This document shows, one piece after another, positions 9,548 to 19,490 of a stretch of 64,000 bases of DNA. Position numbers and translations under genes: made by a program. The notes beneath the pieces were generated by a model, which was not told the origin of the DNA, did no database searches, and worked only from the letters and a program-made list of their open reading frames with translations. The first letter of the stretch is position 1. Each line of letters starts with the position of its first letter. Source of the stretch: Guptibacillus hwajinpoensis (GTDB lineage Bacteria > Bacillota > Bacilli > Bacillales > Bacillaceae_O); NCBI GenBank assembly GCA_016841765.1, contig JAENYN010000023.1, positions 1 through 64,000 on the forward strand, given 5' to 3'.

Positions 9548-9618
9548 ATTGTCAGCAAGGGAGTACTTCGGCGTGGCTGCCAATTTTAAAACTATAGATA
9601 TAGGCAGCTGCGCCTCTT
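9548..9618 (-). repeat. Dispersed intergenic repeat A, copy 1
   Basis: Its reverse complement matches 51511-51590 and, more weakly, 41575-41655. The best-conserved part is GGCAGCC.CG.CGAA.TACTCCCTTGCTGACAAT. In all three places it sits at the 3-prime side of a minus-strand gene, beside that gene's terminator. Confidence 0.7.
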
Positions 9619-9627
9619 TCTTCGCAT

Positions 9628-9653
9628 AAAAGCTCGCTGATCGGCGAGTTTTC
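9628..9653 (-). terminator. Terminator of the app operon
   Basis: CTCGC and GCGAG plus flanking A-T pairs form a hairpin between the appC stop and repeat A copy 1. The minus strand continues with TTTTATG. Confidence 0.6.
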
Positions 9654-9654
9654 T

Positions 9655-10554
9655 TTAATGTTTCATTCTTGGATCCAGTGCGTCGCGCAGGCCGTCTCCC
9701 ATCAAGTTGAATCCCAATACCGTAAACATGATGGCGAGGCCCGGGAAGATCATCGTCCATGGTGCCTGAATCAAATAAGCTTTTGAATCAGCCAGCATCT
9801 TCCCCCATTCAGGCTGAGGCGGCTGTGCGCCAAGGCCGAGGAAGCCGAGTGCTGCAGCTTCAATAATTGCCGTTGCGATCGCAAGCGTTCCCTGTACGAT
9901 AATTGGCGCCATGCTGTTTGGCAATATATGATGAATCAAAATCCGTCTATCACTCATGCCGATTGCCCTGGCTGCCATTACATACTCTTCCTGTTTGACA
10001 CTGAGCACCTTGGAGCGGATCAAGCGCCCGAAGTTCGGGACGTTGATGACCGCAATCGCAATAAGTGCGTTCCTTAATGAAGGCCCAAGAACCGCTACAA
10101 TTGCAATCGCGAGCAAAATGCTCGGAAATGCCAGCATAATATCAAACAGCCTCGAAATGAGGGTATCCACCCATCTGCCGTAATAACCGGAAATGATGCC
10201 AAGGAGGCTGCCGACGACAACCGATCCCATTACGGCAAAAAAGCCGATTGTAAGTGAAATCCTGGCACCATAGATGATACGGGAAAGGATATCGCGGCCG
10301 AAATCATCCGTTCCAAGCCAGTGTTCAGATGAAGGCGCCTGCAGCCGGTCGCCGAGTTCCTGCTCATTTATTCCCTGGGGAGCAATTACAGGGGCTGCCA
10401 CCGCGAGGATGATAAAAAATAGCACAATCCCGGCTCCAACCATCGCCAATTTATTCTTCTTGAATCCATTCCAGGCTTCACGCCAGGGGGATGTTACCTT
10501 TTCCACTTCCGGTTCAGGCTGTACTGGCGGCTGACTTTGTGCAAGTTCTGCCAT
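9655..10554 (-). CDS. appC: Peptide ABC transporter permease (DppC/AppC)
   Basis: Second membrane subunit of an oligopeptide/dipeptide importer. It has a hydrophilic N-terminus (about 40 residues with the family motif W.EAW..FKKNKLA), about six membrane spans, and the ATPase-contact EAA motif in EAAALGFLGLGAQPPQPEWGKML. The start is the ATG at 10554 because AAGGAG lies 8 nt upstream; the GTG three codons earlier overlaps that site. It gives 299 residues. It is the last gene of a five-gene operon with order D-F-A-B-C, the order of B. subtilis app. The substrate is inferred to be peptides; dipeptide and oligopeptide systems are hard to separate by sequence. Confidence 0.9.
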   Translation of the reverse strand: MAELAQSQPPVQPEPEVEKVTSPWREAWNGFKKNKLAMVGAGIVLFFIILAVAAPVIAPQGINEQELGDRLQAPSSEHWLGTDDFGRDILSRIIYGARISLTIGFFAVMGSVVVGSLLGIISGYYGRWVDTLISRLFDIMLAFPSILLAIAIVAVLGPSLRNALIAIAVINVPNFGRLIRSKVLSVKQEEYVMAARAIGMSDRRILIHHILPNSMAPIIVQGTLAIATAIIEAAALGFLGLGAQPPQPEWGKMLADSKAYLIQAPWTMIFPGLAIMFTVLGFNLMGDGLRDALDPRMKH

Positions 10555-10574
10555 GTTGTTCACTCCTTCACCCT

Positions 10575-11579
10575 TTAGTTGTATTTGATTCGTGGATCAA
10601 CCGCTGCGTATAAAAGGTCGACGATTAGGTTGATGAATACGAAGATGGTGGCGACAACGAGAATGCCGGATTGGATAACCGGATAGTCACGGTAACCGAT
10701 CGCTTCATAAATGTAACGCCCGATTCCCGGCCATCCGAAGATCGTTTCAGTCAGGATGGCACCGCCAAGCAGAAGGCCCATCTGCAAACCGATGACCGTC
10801 AGTACCGGAATGACTGCATTTTTCAATGAGTGCTTGTACACAACCCAGAACATGCTCATCCCTTTGGCCCTTGCCGTCCGGATAAAGTCTGAACGCATCA
10901 CTTCAAGCATGCTGGATCGGGTCATCCGTGCAATTATTGCCATAGGGATCGTAGCAAGAGCAACCCCCGGAAGGATCAAGTGCCTGAAAACTTCGGTGAG
11001 CTGCTGGGTCCGCCCCTGAATCAATGTGTCAATAATATAAAGATGCGTTATGGCATCAATGGGATTCCGTATATTTTCACGGCCTGTTGTCGGCAGCCAT
11101 TCAAGCTTAATACCGAATATCCATTGTTCCATCAAGCCAAGCCAGAAAATTGGCATTGAAACGCCGATAAGTGCAATGACCATTGCCGCATAGTCAAACC
11201 AGGAGTTCTGGAACCATGCACTGATGATTCCGGCATTGACTCCAATGACAACAGCAATAATCATGGCGAAAAGTGACAGTTCAAGTGTAGCGGCCAGATA
11301 AGGCCAAATTTCTTCACTAATGGGCGAGCTGGTCCTTAAGGAAGATCCGAGATCTCCTGTCAACACACCTTTCAGGTAGTCGACATATTGGATGTACCAC
11401 GGCTGATCGAGGCCAAGTTCTTTCGTTAGCGCCTCTATCGCCGATTTGGTTGCCTGTTGGCCCAGAATGACCTGGGCGGGATTTCCGGGAATGGCGCGGA
11501 TCATCGAGAACACGATCAGCGTCATTCCCAAAAGGACTGGAATGAGTTGCAGCAGCCTTCTTATTGTATATTGCAGCAT
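10575..11579 (-). CDS. appB: Peptide ABC transporter permease (DppB/AppB)
   Basis: First membrane subunit of the peptide importer, 334 residues. The N-terminus MLQYTIRRLLQLIPVLLGMT is the classic DppB/OppB opening. RAIPGNPA and the EAA-loop segment ETIFGWPGIGRYIYEAI are also visible, with about six membrane spans. Of several in-frame starts (GTG, then two consecutive ATG codons), the second ATG has the best spacing from AGAGGTG. It lies 20 bp before appC, and a stable hairpin separates it from appA upstream, which should lower its expression relative to the binding protein. Confidence 0.9.
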   Translation of the reverse strand: MLQYTIRRLLQLIPVLLGMTLIVFSMIRAIPGNPAQVILGQQATKSAIEALTKELGLDQPWYIQYVDYLKGVLTGDLGSSLRTSSPISEEIWPYLAATLELSLFAMIIAVVIGVNAGIISAWFQNSWFDYAAMVIALIGVSMPIFWLGLMEQWIFGIKLEWLPTTGRENIRNPIDAITHLYIIDTLIQGRTQQLTEVFRHLILPGVALATIPMAIIARMTRSSMLEVMRSDFIRTARAKGMSMFWVVYKHSLKNAVIPVLTVIGLQMGLLLGGAILTETIFGWPGIGRYIYEAIGYRDYPVIQSGILVVATIFVFINLIVDLLYAAVDPRIKYN

Positions 11580-11611
11580 CATACCCACCTCTTTTCCTTA
11601 TATGTAAGAGA

Positions 11612-11632
11612 AAGGGGAGCAATGCTCCCCTC
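11612..11632 (-). terminator. Intercistronic hairpin between appA and appB
   Basis: GGGGAGC and GCTCCCC form a 7-bp GC-rich stem with a 3-nt loop. The minus strand then reads TTTCTCTTAC. It lies between the binding-protein gene and the permease genes, a common place for partial termination or 3-prime-end protection that keeps the binding protein in excess. Confidence 0.65.
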
Positions 11633-11646
11633 CCTCGCTCCTGGTC

Positions 11647-13272
11647 TTATTCAAATACGACTTTTGTCAATTTGTCAGAGCCAGTTGGATGCGGGAAGAA
11701 GTTCTTGATGTTCGCTTTTCCTCCAAGTGCCGGTGTAGAGTGGACAAGCGGAATCCATGGTGCATCCTCATGAATGATTTCCTGTGCCTTTTTATAAAGT
11801 TCTTCGCGTTTTGCCTCATCGACTGTTGACTGTGCTTCTACAAGGATGTTGTGAAGCTCATCATTTTCATAATACGTATAGTTGTTGCTTCCGATTGTAT
11901 CCTTATCAAGAAGGACATACAGGAAGTTATCGGCATCCCCGTTATCCCCTGTCCAGCCTAGCAGGAAGGAATCCGCTTCGCCGTTACGGGCTTTTTCAAG
12001 GTAAGTCGCCCATTCATAAGACTTGATTTCAGCTTTCACGCCGATTTTTGCAAAGCTTGCCTGGATGGCTTCAGCCACTTTTTGGCCGTCCGGCATGTAA
12101 GGGCGCGGAACCGGCATAGCCCACAGTTCCATTTCAAATCCATCAGGATAGCCTGCTTCTTCAAGAAGCTGCTTTGCTTTATCAAGATCATATGGATATG
12201 CTTCAATATCATCGTTATAGCCTGCGATTACCGGAGGCATCGGATTTTTAGCCGGTTCTGCCTGGCCTGCATAGAATGCGTCAATGATCGCCTGCTTGTC
12301 AACAGCGTGGTTGAGCGCCTGGCGGACTTTCTTATTATTCAGCGGCTCACGATTTGATGTCAAACCAAGGTAGCCGACATTCATGGAAGGACGCTTGAAC
12401 ACTTGCAGGTTGCTGTCACTTTCAATCTGGGCAACGTCAGTCGGATTGACCCCGTCTGCAATATCGACTTCTCCAGTTTTCAGTGCATTCAAGCGGGCGG
12501 AGTTATCCGGAATGGACTTGAAAATAACGGAGTCCAGTTTCGGATACCCTTCCATCCAATAGCTTTCGTTCTTTTCAACGACAACTTTGTCATTTCGCTT
12601 CCACTGTTTGAATACGAATGGGCCGGTTCCTACAGGATTTTCCGTGAACTTATCACCATGTTTTTCAACTGCATCCGGGCTTGCGATGCCGAAAGGAGAC
12701 ATGGCAAGGTTCTTCAGGAACGGAGCCTGTGGACGCTTAAGCGTGAACTCGACTGTATAGTCATCAACAGCTTTCACTTCCTTGATGACATGGCCTTCAT
12801 CGCCTTTGAATCCACCAAACATGGAAGCATAGTAAGGGAATTTGTCTTCAGAACCGTTCATCCACCGTTCGAAGTTATACACCACTGCATCCGCATTGAA
12901 GTCTGTATCGTCATGGAATTTGACCCCTTCACGCAGTTTCAGTGTATATTTAAGGCCGTCTTCAGAAGCATTCCACTCGGTAGCAAGCGCCGGCTGGATT
13001 TCTGTATCCTGGTCGCCGTAATCAATGAGTGTATCAAAGATGTTTTTTGTGACTTTGAAAGACTCTCCATCTGTTACCGTTGCTGGATCCAGGCCGACAG
13101 AATCACCGCCGCGACCGAAAATCAATGTCTGCTGCGGGCTGTCGCCGCTGCCGGCATCTTTCACCTTATCGCCTTCGCCGGACGTTTCATCTGAACCGCC
13201 GCAGCCGGCCAGAACAAGTGATAATACCAGCGTCAGCATGATTGACCAAACTAAACCTTTCCTCTTTCTCAT
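11647..13272 (-). CDS. appA: Peptide ABC transporter substrate-binding lipoprotein
   Basis: Family 5 extracellular solute-binding protein, 541 residues. The signal peptide ends in the lipobox LAGC with Cys24 as the lipidation site, followed by an acidic/Gly/Ser linker. The body carries the family pattern (LDPATVTDGESF, LATEWNASEDGL.Y.LKLREGVKFHD, VGTGPFVFKQW). It is closer in style to DppA than to OppA, so dipeptides or short peptides are the likely ligands (inference). AGGAGGGG lies ahead of the ATG. Its place in the middle of the D-F-A-B-C operon is what marks it as app-type. Confidence 0.9.
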   Translation of the reverse strand: MRKRKGLVWSIMLTLVLSLVLAGCGGSDETSGEGDKVKDAGSGDSPQQTLIFGRGGDSVGLDPATVTDGESFKVTKNIFDTLIDYGDQDTEIQPALATEWNASEDGLKYTLKLREGVKFHDDTDFNADAVVYNFERWMNGSEDKFPYYASMFGGFKGDEGHVIKEVKAVDDYTVEFTLKRPQAPFLKNLAMSPFGIASPDAVEKHGDKFTENPVGTGPFVFKQWKRNDKVVVEKNESYWMEGYPKLDSVIFKSIPDNSARLNALKTGEVDIADGVNPTDVAQIESDSNLQVFKRPSMNVGYLGLTSNREPLNNKKVRQALNHAVDKQAIIDAFYAGQAEPAKNPMPPVIAGYNDDIEAYPYDLDKAKQLLEEAGYPDGFEMELWAMPVPRPYMPDGQKVAEAIQASFAKIGVKAEIKSYEWATYLEKARNGEADSFLLGWTGDNGDADNFLYVLLDKDTIGSNNYTYYENDELHNILVEAQSTVDEAKREELYKKAQEIIHEDAPWIPLVHSTPALGGKANIKNFFPHPTGSDKLTKVVFE

Positions 13273-13297
13273 ACAACCCCTCCTAAAATATATCTAT

Positions 13298-14284
13298 TTA
13301 TGCTTGCTTCCTGCCTTCATTGAATAAATGGCAGGCGGCATAATGCCCTGGTTCAATTTCCCTGAATTCAGGTGTTTCGGTTTTGCAGATATCCATGCAT
13401 GCCTGGCATCTGGTATGGAATGCACAGCCGGCAGGCGGACTTGATGGACTCGGGATGTCCCCCGTAAGAATGATGCTTTCGCGTTTGTAATCCGGATCAG
13501 GTACCGGCACTGCCGATAACAGGGCCTGTGTATACGGATGAAGCGGGTTCTTGTACAACTTTTCGCTGTCGGCGAGTTCGACCATCTTACCAAGATACAT
13601 GACGCCTACCCTGTCGCTGATATGCCTGACGACGCCGAGGTCATGGGCGATGAAAATATAGGTAAGATCAAACTCCTCCTGCAATTCCTGCATGAGGTTA
13701 AGAACCTGCGACTGGATTGAGACATCCAGCGCCGATACCGGTTCATCGGCAATGATGAGTTTCGGTTTTGTCATCAGTGCGCGCGCAATCCCGATCCTCT
13801 GGCGCTGGCCGCCGCTGAATTGGTGCGGATAGCGCTTGGCATGATAGCTGCTTAAGCCCACCGTTTCCAATAGGTCGCGCACCATCTTTTTCCGTTCGGC
13901 AGATTTGCCGATGCCGTGCACGATCAGCGGCTCCTCCAGAATCCTTTCGACAGTATGACGCGGGTTCAAAGATGCAAATGGATCCTGGAACACCATTTGC
14001 ATTTCCCTTCTCAGTTTACGCAATTCTTTTTTTGATAGACTTGTAACATCTTTTTCTTCGAATCTTACAGATCCTTCTGTCGGCTCGATCAACTGCAGCA
14101 GCAGCCTGCCGGTCGTGGATTTTCCGCATCCGCTTTCCCCGACGATTCCAAGCGTTTCACCCTTCCGGACCGTGAACGACACGCCGTCAACAGCCTTAAC
14201 AGCTGCCACCTGGCGCTGCAGGACACCTCCCTTTATCGGAAAATGTTTTTTCAGGCCGTTAACTTCCAGCAATGTTTCCGTCAT
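13298..14284 (-). CDS. appF: Peptide ABC transporter ATP-binding protein (AppF/DppF)
   Basis: One of two ATPases that drive the importer, 328 residues. The motifs are Walker [10 protein letters not shown], signature [15 protein letters not shown], Walker [13 protein letters not shown], and the switch His in [12 protein letters not shown]. The C-terminal oligopeptide-transporter domain has the Cys-rich segment [14 protein letters not shown], which in relatives of this group can bind an iron-sulfur cluster. The start ATG overlaps the appD stop by four bases (ATGA), so the two are translationally coupled. Confidence 0.92.
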   Translation of the reverse strand: MTETLLEVNGLKKHFPIKGGVLQRQVAAVKAVDGVSFTVRKGETLGIVGESGCGKSTTGRLLLQLIEPTEGSVRFEEKDVTSLSKKELRKLRREMQMVFQDPFASLNPRHTVERILEEPLIVHGIGKSAERKKMVRDLLETVGLSSYHAKRYPHQFSGGQRQRIGIARALMTKPKLIIADEPVSALDVSIQSQVLNLMQELQEEFDLTYIFIAHDLGVVRHISDRVGVMYLGKMVELADSEKLYKNPLHPYTQALLSAVPVPDPDYKRESIILTGDIPSPSSPPAGCAFHTRCQACMDICKTETPEFREIEPGHYAACHLFNEGRKQA

Positions 14285-15285
14285 GCACCTTCACCTTCCT
14301 TGCTGCTCTCCTCATCATGTAAAAAACATCTGGTCCGGTGCCCGTCCAGCCCGTATAATTCCGGGCTCTCCTTCAAGCACCTGTCCATGACATACTCACA
14401 CCTCGCCGCAAACCGGCATCCGTTCTTAATGCTCCCCGGCTTCGGCACATTTCCCGGAATTGAATAAAGCCGCTCCTGCTTCGCCCGCATATCAGGAACT
14501 GATTGGATAAGCCCTTTTGTATATGGGTGTTTCGGTTCTTTGAAAATGGTTTGCACATCGCCTTCTTCAACGATTTTGCCGGAGTACATGACGGCAATCC
14601 GGTCGCAAACTTCCGCTACTACACCAAGGTCGTGCGTAATCAGGATGATGGATGTATCAAGCTCTTTATTCAGTTTTTTCATTAAATTAAGGATCTGGGC
14701 CTGGATTGTGACATCGAGTGCTGTTGTCGGTTCATCCGCAATGAGCACTTTCGGATCACAGGCCATCGCCATCGCAATCATGACCCGCTGCCTCATTCCG
14801 CCGGAAAGCTGATGAGGATAGTCATTCAGCAGTTCTTCGGCCCGCGGCAGGCCGACAAGCTGCATGATTTCAACCGCCCGCTTCGCAGCCTGTTTTTTGT
14901 TCAGCTTATTATGTAACCGGATTGCTTCGATCAACTGGTCTCCGATCGTAAAAACAGGATTCAATGAAGTCATCGGTTCCTGGAAAATCATTGCGATTTC
15001 ATTGCCCCTCAGCTGCCTCATCCGTCTTTCGGTCGCTTTGGCCAGATCTTCGCCATGGAACATAATTTTTCCGCCGACGATTTTTCCGGGAGGACTCGGT
15101 ACAAGTCCCATGATGGACAGTGATGTTACGCTTTTCCCGCAGCCGGATTCACCGACAATGCCGAGAATTTCACCTTCATTCACGTGAAAGTCAACATCAT
15201 CTACCGCTGGCACTTCTCCGTCATCTGTGAAAAATGTGGTACGCAGCCCTTGTACGTCTAATACCGTGTTTTCAGCCAACGTCAT
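14281..15285 (-). CDS. appD: Peptide ABC transporter ATP-binding protein (AppD/DppD)
   Basis: First gene of the operon and partner ATPase of AppF. The motifs are Walker [10 protein letters not shown], signature [15 protein letters not shown], Walker [13 protein letters not shown], and the H-loop [13 protein letters not shown]. The C-terminal oligopeptide domain includes [14 protein letters not shown]. Several starts are possible. The ATG at 15285 is only 2 nt from AAGAGGAG, while a TTG two codons later (15279) has ideal 8-nt spacing and may be the true start. A candidate promoter lies 55-80 bp upstream. Confidence 0.9.
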   Translation of the reverse strand: MTLAENTVLDVQGLRTTFFTDDGEVPAVDDVDFHVNEGEILGIVGESGCGKSVTSLSIMGLVPSPPGKIVGGKIMFHGEDLAKATERRMRQLRGNEIAMIFQEPMTSLNPVFTIGDQLIEAIRLHNKLNKKQAAKRAVEIMQLVGLPRAEELLNDYPHQLSGGMRQRVMIAMAMACDPKVLIADEPTTALDVTIQAQILNLMKKLNKELDTSIILITHDLGVVAEVCDRIAVMYSGKIVEEGDVQTIFKEPKHPYTKGLIQSVPDMRAKQERLYSIPGNVPKPGSIKNGCRFAARCEYVMDRCLKESPELYGLDGHRTRCFLHDEESSKEGEGA

Positions 15286-15339
15286 CACTCCTCTTAGCTG
15301 CTCTTTTGACAAAATTTTCGCAAAAAATCATTTATTTAT

Positions 15340-15367
15340 ATTATAACCTGCTAAAATATAAATACAA
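15340..15367 (-). promoter_or_regulatory. Sigma-A promoter of the app operon
   Basis: On the minus strand TTGTAT (15362-15367) and a perfect TATAAT (15340-15345) are separated by 16 bp, in AT-rich DNA upstream of appD. Confidence 0.6.
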
Positions 15368-15446
15368 TAGCGAATTTTTAGAAATTTTACGGTGGAGAAA
15401 TATTTTTGTCACACAAGTAATTTAGCCGTTTAAACTGTTGAAATAC

Positions 15447-15480
15447 AAAAACCTTGCAGCCATTTGGCCGCAAGGTTTTT
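15447..15480 (-). terminator. Terminator of ygaD
   Basis: AAAAACCTTGC and GCAAGGTTTTT form an 11-bp stem that overlaps the ygaD stop. Both strands end in a T run, so it may work in both directions. Confidence 0.85.
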
Positions 15481-17260
15481 AGTCAAGCTGCTGGACATGG
15501 AAGAGACGTGAATAACCGCCTGCTTTCTCCATCAGTTCCTTGTGTGATCCTTCTTCCTTTATTTCACCGTTTTCGATGAGCACGATGCGATCTGCATGTG
15601 TAATGGTCGCCAGCCTGTGCGCCACAATAAATGTTGTCCGCTCGCTCGCCAATTTTTCGAGCGCCTCCTGAATCAAATGCTCGCTTTCAAGATCAAGGGC
15701 GGAAGTGGCTTCGTCCAAAATGAGCACCGGCGGATTTTTCAGAAACACCCTGGCAATCGCCACCCGCTGCTTCTGGCCGCCCGAGAGCTTGACGCCCCGC
15801 TCCCCGACCTTGGTATCGTAACCGTTCGGAAGCTCCATGATGAATTCATGTGCGTTTGCTGCTTTGGCCGCCTCGATAACCTCTTCATCGGAAGCATACG
15901 GGTTCCCCATTTTAATATTGAATTTGACCGATTCACTGAACAAGATATTATCCTGCAATACCATCCCGATATTATTGCGGAGACTTTTGGCTTCATAGTC
16001 CCGAATATCCGTTCCGTCCATCATAATTCTGCCTTCAGTGACATCATAAAAACGCGGAATCAGGCTGACAAGCGTTGATTTTCCCCCTCCGCTCATACCC
16101 ACAAGCGCAACTGTCTCACCCGGTGTCACATGAAGATTGATGTTTCTCAATACAGCCATATCCCCTTCATTGTAGGAGAAAGAAACATTTTCAAACCAAA
16201 TGTCGCCGCTTGCATGTGTTAGTTTTTTTGCATCCGGGTTGTCGTCAATATCGTATTCCTCATCCATGAATTCAAACACCCGGTCCATGGAAGCAATCGC
16301 CTGGGTAAGTGTCGTTGAGGAATTGACAAGCCGGCGCAGCGGATTATAGAGCCTGTCCATATAGGTGACAAATGCAACGAGCGTGCCGATGGTCACTGCC
16401 CCTGTCACTGCCTGATAACCGGCGTATGCCAGTACGATCAGCGGCGCAATATCGGTAATGGTATTGATGACAGCATATGTGGTGGCATTCCAACTTGTAT
16501 GTGTGAGCGCCTTATCAAGAAAGTTGCTGTTTTGCCTGTCAAACTGTTCCTGTTCATAGTCTTCAAGAGCAAAACTCCTGATTACAGGCATGCCCTGGAC
16601 ACGTTCATGAAGATGGCCCTGCACCTCGGCAAGCGCCTGGGAACGCTGTCTCGTCAAACTGCGCAGCCTGCCATAGAAATGTTTGATTGAAAAACCGTAT
16701 AAAGGAAATAAAATAATGGCGGCAATCGTAAGTTTGATATCCATGGAAAGCATAATGGCAATGGCGATTCCGATGGTCGCCACATCCAGCCAGAGGTTCA
16801 TCAAGCCGGTGATGACAAACGACTTCGTCTGTTCCACATCATTGATGACTCTGGAAATAATTTCACCTGTTTTTACATTCGAATAATATTTTAAACTCAG
16901 TTTTTGAATATGAGTGAACAGCCGGTCCCTGATGTCATAAAGAATTTTGCTGCCAGTCCACTGGGCGTAATATTGGCGGTAGTACTCGATTGGCGGGCGA
17001 AAAATGACAAAGATGACAAATGCGATGCCCATTATCGTCCAGAGCTTGGTCAGCCGTTCATCCGCCGGTATCTGTGTCGCACCGACAATGTCATCAATGA
17101 CATACTTCAGCAGCAGCGGCATAAGCAGGGGGATGCTGAATTTTATCAATCCTACAATAATTGTGATGATGATTTGCCACTTATATGGCTTCACAAAAGC
17201 AAGGTAACGCTTTACACTATCCAGAAAAACCACCTCGATGTAATCTGTGCCTCGTATCAT
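15479..17260 (-). CDS. ygaD: ABC exporter, fused membrane and ATPase domains
   Basis: A half-transporter of the type-IV exporter (MsbA/BmrA-like) family. The membrane domain covers about residues 15-320 with six helices. The nucleotide-binding domain carries Walker [10 protein letters not shown], signature [14 protein letters not shown], Walker [13 protein letters not shown], and the H-loop IVAHRLATI. It should act as a dimer; the cargo is unknown. The reported ATG at 17260 lacks a good ribosome site. The conserved start of the protein is nearer [14 protein letters not shown], and CGAGGTGG at about 17230 followed by CTG or GTG codons suggests translation begins 10-15 codons later. It sits upstream of ygaC as in B. 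subtilis. Confidence 0.88.
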   Translation of the reverse strand: MIRGTDYIEVVFLDSVKRYLAFVKPYKWQIIITIIVGLIKFSIPLLMPLLLKYVIDDIVGATQIPADERLTKLWTIMGIAFVIFVIFRPPIEYYRQYYAQWTGSKILYDIRDRLFTHIQKLSLKYYSNVKTGEIISRVINDVEQTKSFVITGLMNLWLDVATIGIAIAIMLSMDIKLTIAAIILFPLYGFSIKHFYGRLRSLTRQRSQALAEVQGHLHERVQGMPVIRSFALEDYEQEQFDRQNSNFLDKALTHTSWNATTYAVINTITDIAPLIVLAYAGYQAVTGAVTIGTLVAFVTYMDRLYNPLRRLVNSSTTLTQAIASMDRVFEFMDEEYDIDDNPDAKKLTHASGDIWFENVSFSYNEGDMAVLRNINLHVTPGETVALVGMSGGGKSTLVSLIPRFYDVTEGRIMMDGTDIRDYEAKSLRNNIGMVLQDNILFSESVKFNIKMGNPYASDEEVIEAAKAANAHEFIMELPNGYDTKVGERGVKLSGGQKQRVAIARVFLKNPPVLILDEATSALDLESEHLIQEALEKLASERTTFIVAHRLATITHADRIVLIENGEIKEEGSHKELMEKAGGYSRLFHVQQLD

Positions 17261-17324
17261 GCAGCGGATTTAGCCCCTTGGCTCCCTTCGCCCTCACCGG
17301 CCGCCGGAAGCAGATTTGGAACTA

Positions 17325-17354
17325 TTGAAAAAACCTGTTGATAACCAACAGGTT
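17325..17354 (-). terminator. Terminator of ygaC
   Basis: AACCTGTTG and CAACAGGTT pair around a 5-nt loop. The minus strand continues with TTTTTTC immediately after the ygaC stop. Confidence 0.8.
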
Positions 17355-17884
17355 CAGGAACGGTATGTAAGAAACCGTTCATACCATGTATCAATGAAAA
17401 CCGGATCGAATGGCCCTTTCCGCTGGCGGATCCAGCCAATCAGATCTTTCACATTCTGCTTAAGAATCGCATCAATGACGGATGGATAATTCATTTCTTT
17501 CTTATGTTTCTCATATTCATCTTCATCCAGCAGGATATATGTCCTGTCCGGGAACACTTTGACATCAAGGTCATAGTCGATGTACTTCAGCCCTTCGTCA
17601 TCAACCGTAAAAGGTGAGCTGATGTTACAATAATAGTAGACACCGTCCTGTCTCAACATGGCAATGATGTTAAACCATTGGCGGGCATGAAAGAAACAGA
17701 TTGCCGGCTCCCTGGTCAGCCATGATCTTCCGTCTGACTCTGTTACAATCGTCCGGTCATTGGCGCCGATGACAACATTGCCGGTTCGTTTGAGCAAGGT
17801 CGTCTCTTCCCAGGTACGGTGATGTTGGCCGTTATGTTTATAACTATGTATTTGTATATTTTCTCCTGGTCCGGGAAGCTTCAT
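17354..17884 (-). CDS. ygaC: Nucleoside tri-/diphosphatase, DUF402 family (NtdP)
   Basis: Small cytosolic metal-dependent phosphatase. The staphylococcal relative was characterised as NtdP, which hydrolyses nucleoside tri- and diphosphates. Diagnostic strings include HSYKHNG..HR.WEETT near the N-terminus, [34 protein letters not shown] and [10 protein letters not shown], which carry the metal and phosphate ligands. Choosing the ATG at 17884, 6 nt after AAGGGAG, gives 176 residues, the length I recall for B. subtilis YgaC; an upstream start would add 13 non-conserved residues. It lies in the conserved ygaB-ygaC-ygaD cluster. Confidence 0.9.
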   Translation of the reverse strand: MKLPGPGENIQIHSYKHNGQHHRTWEETTLLKRTGNVVIGANDRTIVTESDGRSWLTREPAICFFHARQWFNIIAMLRQDGVYYYCNISSPFTVDDEGLKYIDYDLDVKVFPDRTYILLDEDEYEKHKKEMNYPSVIDAILKQNVKDLIGWIRQRKGPFDPVFIDTWYERFLTYRS

Positions 17885-18120
17885 GTTCTTCTCCCTTCCT
17901 AGCGTTTCCGGCTGCTTATTCAAGTATTGGTTTTACTATCATCTTTTCATTATAACGTTTCCTTTTCTATTTGGAAACAAAAGAGTCAGCGACAGGAAAG
18001 CGGCTACACTTCCCTCTCCCCTTCTCGTCCGGGTATTAAACCAGTGAGAAGGAATTTCTGAAACCGGCCGCTGAATCATGTTTAATGGTAAAACCCTTCG
18101 GCTACCCTGCCCCATTTCTC

Positions 18121-18387
18121 TCAATATGAACGGATGACATGATTCGTTTGCTTTTCAAACAGCGCCTGCAACTTCTGAAGCTCAATTTTTTTAAGCTCGA
18201 GCTCTTTATCTAACGAAGCCAGCCTTGTTTCCGTGCATTCGCACACTCGTCCGTCACACCTCAACTCATTCTTTGTACAAAGAAGCCTCTTCATTTCATC
18301 GCTGCAACGCTCAACCTCTCCCTGCAAACAAAGCAGATCTTCAATAATCTCCATTTGCAGCGCAAGATTCCTTGAAAAGTCACCCAT
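18121..18387 (-). CDS. ygaB: YgaB-like coiled-coil protein
   Basis: An 88-residue protein of unknown function, almost entirely helical by composition, with leucine/isoleucine heptads in the N-terminal (EIIEDLLCLQGEVE) and C-terminal (LDKELELKKIELQKLQALFEKQ) halves. The ending FEKQT..VIRSY and the position next to ygaC match YgaB of B. subtilis. Four cysteines (one in LLCL, one in LLCT and two in CDGRVCEC) lie near the middle, which is unusual for such a short cytosolic protein. Confidence 0.75.
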   Translation of the reverse strand: MGDFSRNLALQMEIIEDLLCLQGEVERCSDEMKRLLCTKNELRCDGRVCECTETRLASLDKELELKKIELQKLQALFEKQTNHVIRSY

Positions 18388-18494
18388 TCACATTACCCTC
18401 CTGGTTTTTGGACTGTCCCCCTTCGTTCAAAAGTATTTTCGTTAAAAAAACCGAAGTCCCTTTGACTTTATCTGCTGATTTATTAGATATTTTG

Positions 18495-19163
18495 TCAAAT
18501 GGGCCTGATGCACTGCGGTGTATCGTTTCGCGGAGAGTTGACCATGTCAGAGACCTCATATGCTTCCAGATTATCTTCAGGGAATTCCTCCAGCAATTGC
18601 TGCAAATGACGCGGATCCTGTATTTTCGGATCCAGCCAACCGCCTTCAGCCTGCTGCGGCAAAATAACAGGCATCCTGGAATGAATCGGCTTCATGAACT
18701 CATTGGCAGCTCTCGTTAATATCGTGCAAGTGTATAGTGTTTCCCCAACTTCGGGCTGCCATTTTTCCCACAGGCCCGCAAAAGCAAAGGGCGCCCCGCT
18801 TTCCAGCTGAATCCTCATTGGTGTCTTTTTATCCCCGATCTTCTGCCATTCATAAAAACCATCAGCAATGATCAAGCAGCGCCGCTGTTTGAAGGCTTGG
18901 CGGAAGGCCGGCTTTTCTGAGGCAGTTTCAACCCTGGCATTTATCATTTTGTTGCCGATTTTCGGATCCTTCGACCAGGAGGGCACCAATCCCCACTTCA
19001 AATATCCCGCCCGTCTTTTCTCCCCATCATGAATGATGGATAGGATACGCTGAGAAGGTGCGATGTTATAGCCAGGTTCAATATTCAATTCCTTCATGTT
19101 CGGCACTTCGAAACGGTCTGACAGCATTTCTGCACTCGCTGCTAACGTAAAACGCCCGCACAT
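18495..19163 (-). CDS. SRAP family abasic-site DNA-protein crosslinking protein
   Basis: Homologue of E. coli YedK and human HMCES, which shield abasic sites in single-stranded DNA by a covalent thiazolidine link through Cys2. After removal of Met the protein starts Cys-Gly-Arg-Phe, so the ATG at 19163 (after AAAGGGGAG) must be the start; the longer reading frame would bury the nucleophile. Key residues align by position with YedK: Cys2, Asn75, Glu105 in DGFYEW, and His161 in IHSRMP. It has 222 residues. It is not part of the B. subtilis ygaB-sspE interval, so it appears to be an insertion. Confidence 0.93.
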   Translation of the reverse strand: MCGRFTLAASAEMLSDRFEVPNMKELNIEPGYNIAPSQRILSIIHDGEKRRAGYLKWGLVPSWSKDPKIGNKMINARVETASEKPAFRQAFKQRRCLIIADGFYEWQKIGDKKTPMRIQLESGAPFAFAGLWEKWQPEVGETLYTCTILTRAANEFMKPIHSRMPVILPQQAEGGWLDPKIQDPRHLQQLLEEFPEDNLEAYEVSDMVNSPRNDTPQCIRPI

Positions 19164-19257
19164 CTGAATCTCCCCTTTGTCTGGGTTTATCCTTCTAAGA
19201 CTTAGTATGCACATAATCCCGCTTGACTTAAAAGTGATTTGCATGGTGGGCAAAGGG

Positions 19258-19284
19258 CATAGGGACAGGTTCCATGTCCCTATG
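19258..19284. repeat. Perfect 10-bp hairpin in the sspE-SRAP gap
   Basis: CATAGGGACA and TGTCCCTATG form a perfect stem around a 7-nt loop. No T tract follows. Apart from this and the sspE terminator, the 377-bp gap 19164-19540 holds no gene I can support. Confidence 0.6.
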
Positions 19285-19490
19285 AAATGGGACGTTCGAA
19301 ATCTCCGGCTGGTTATGTGGCCTGGAACTGTTTCCGTATGTCTTTGCCACCTCTATATGAATGCTCTTTAAATCCCCGGCACCAGGTTATGTGATTCAAT
19401 ATGAATTGAAACAGACGTTTTCTCGCCTTGAATTTCAGAACGGCCAGAATCGTCTGCAAAGTCCCGCTTGGCTCCCGAAAATTTCCATCA

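Noticed and set aside
12403..13194. Plus-strand frame of 263 codons
   Set aside because: It lies entirely opposite the appA coding sequence, is rich in Cys and Phe, and has no start signal.
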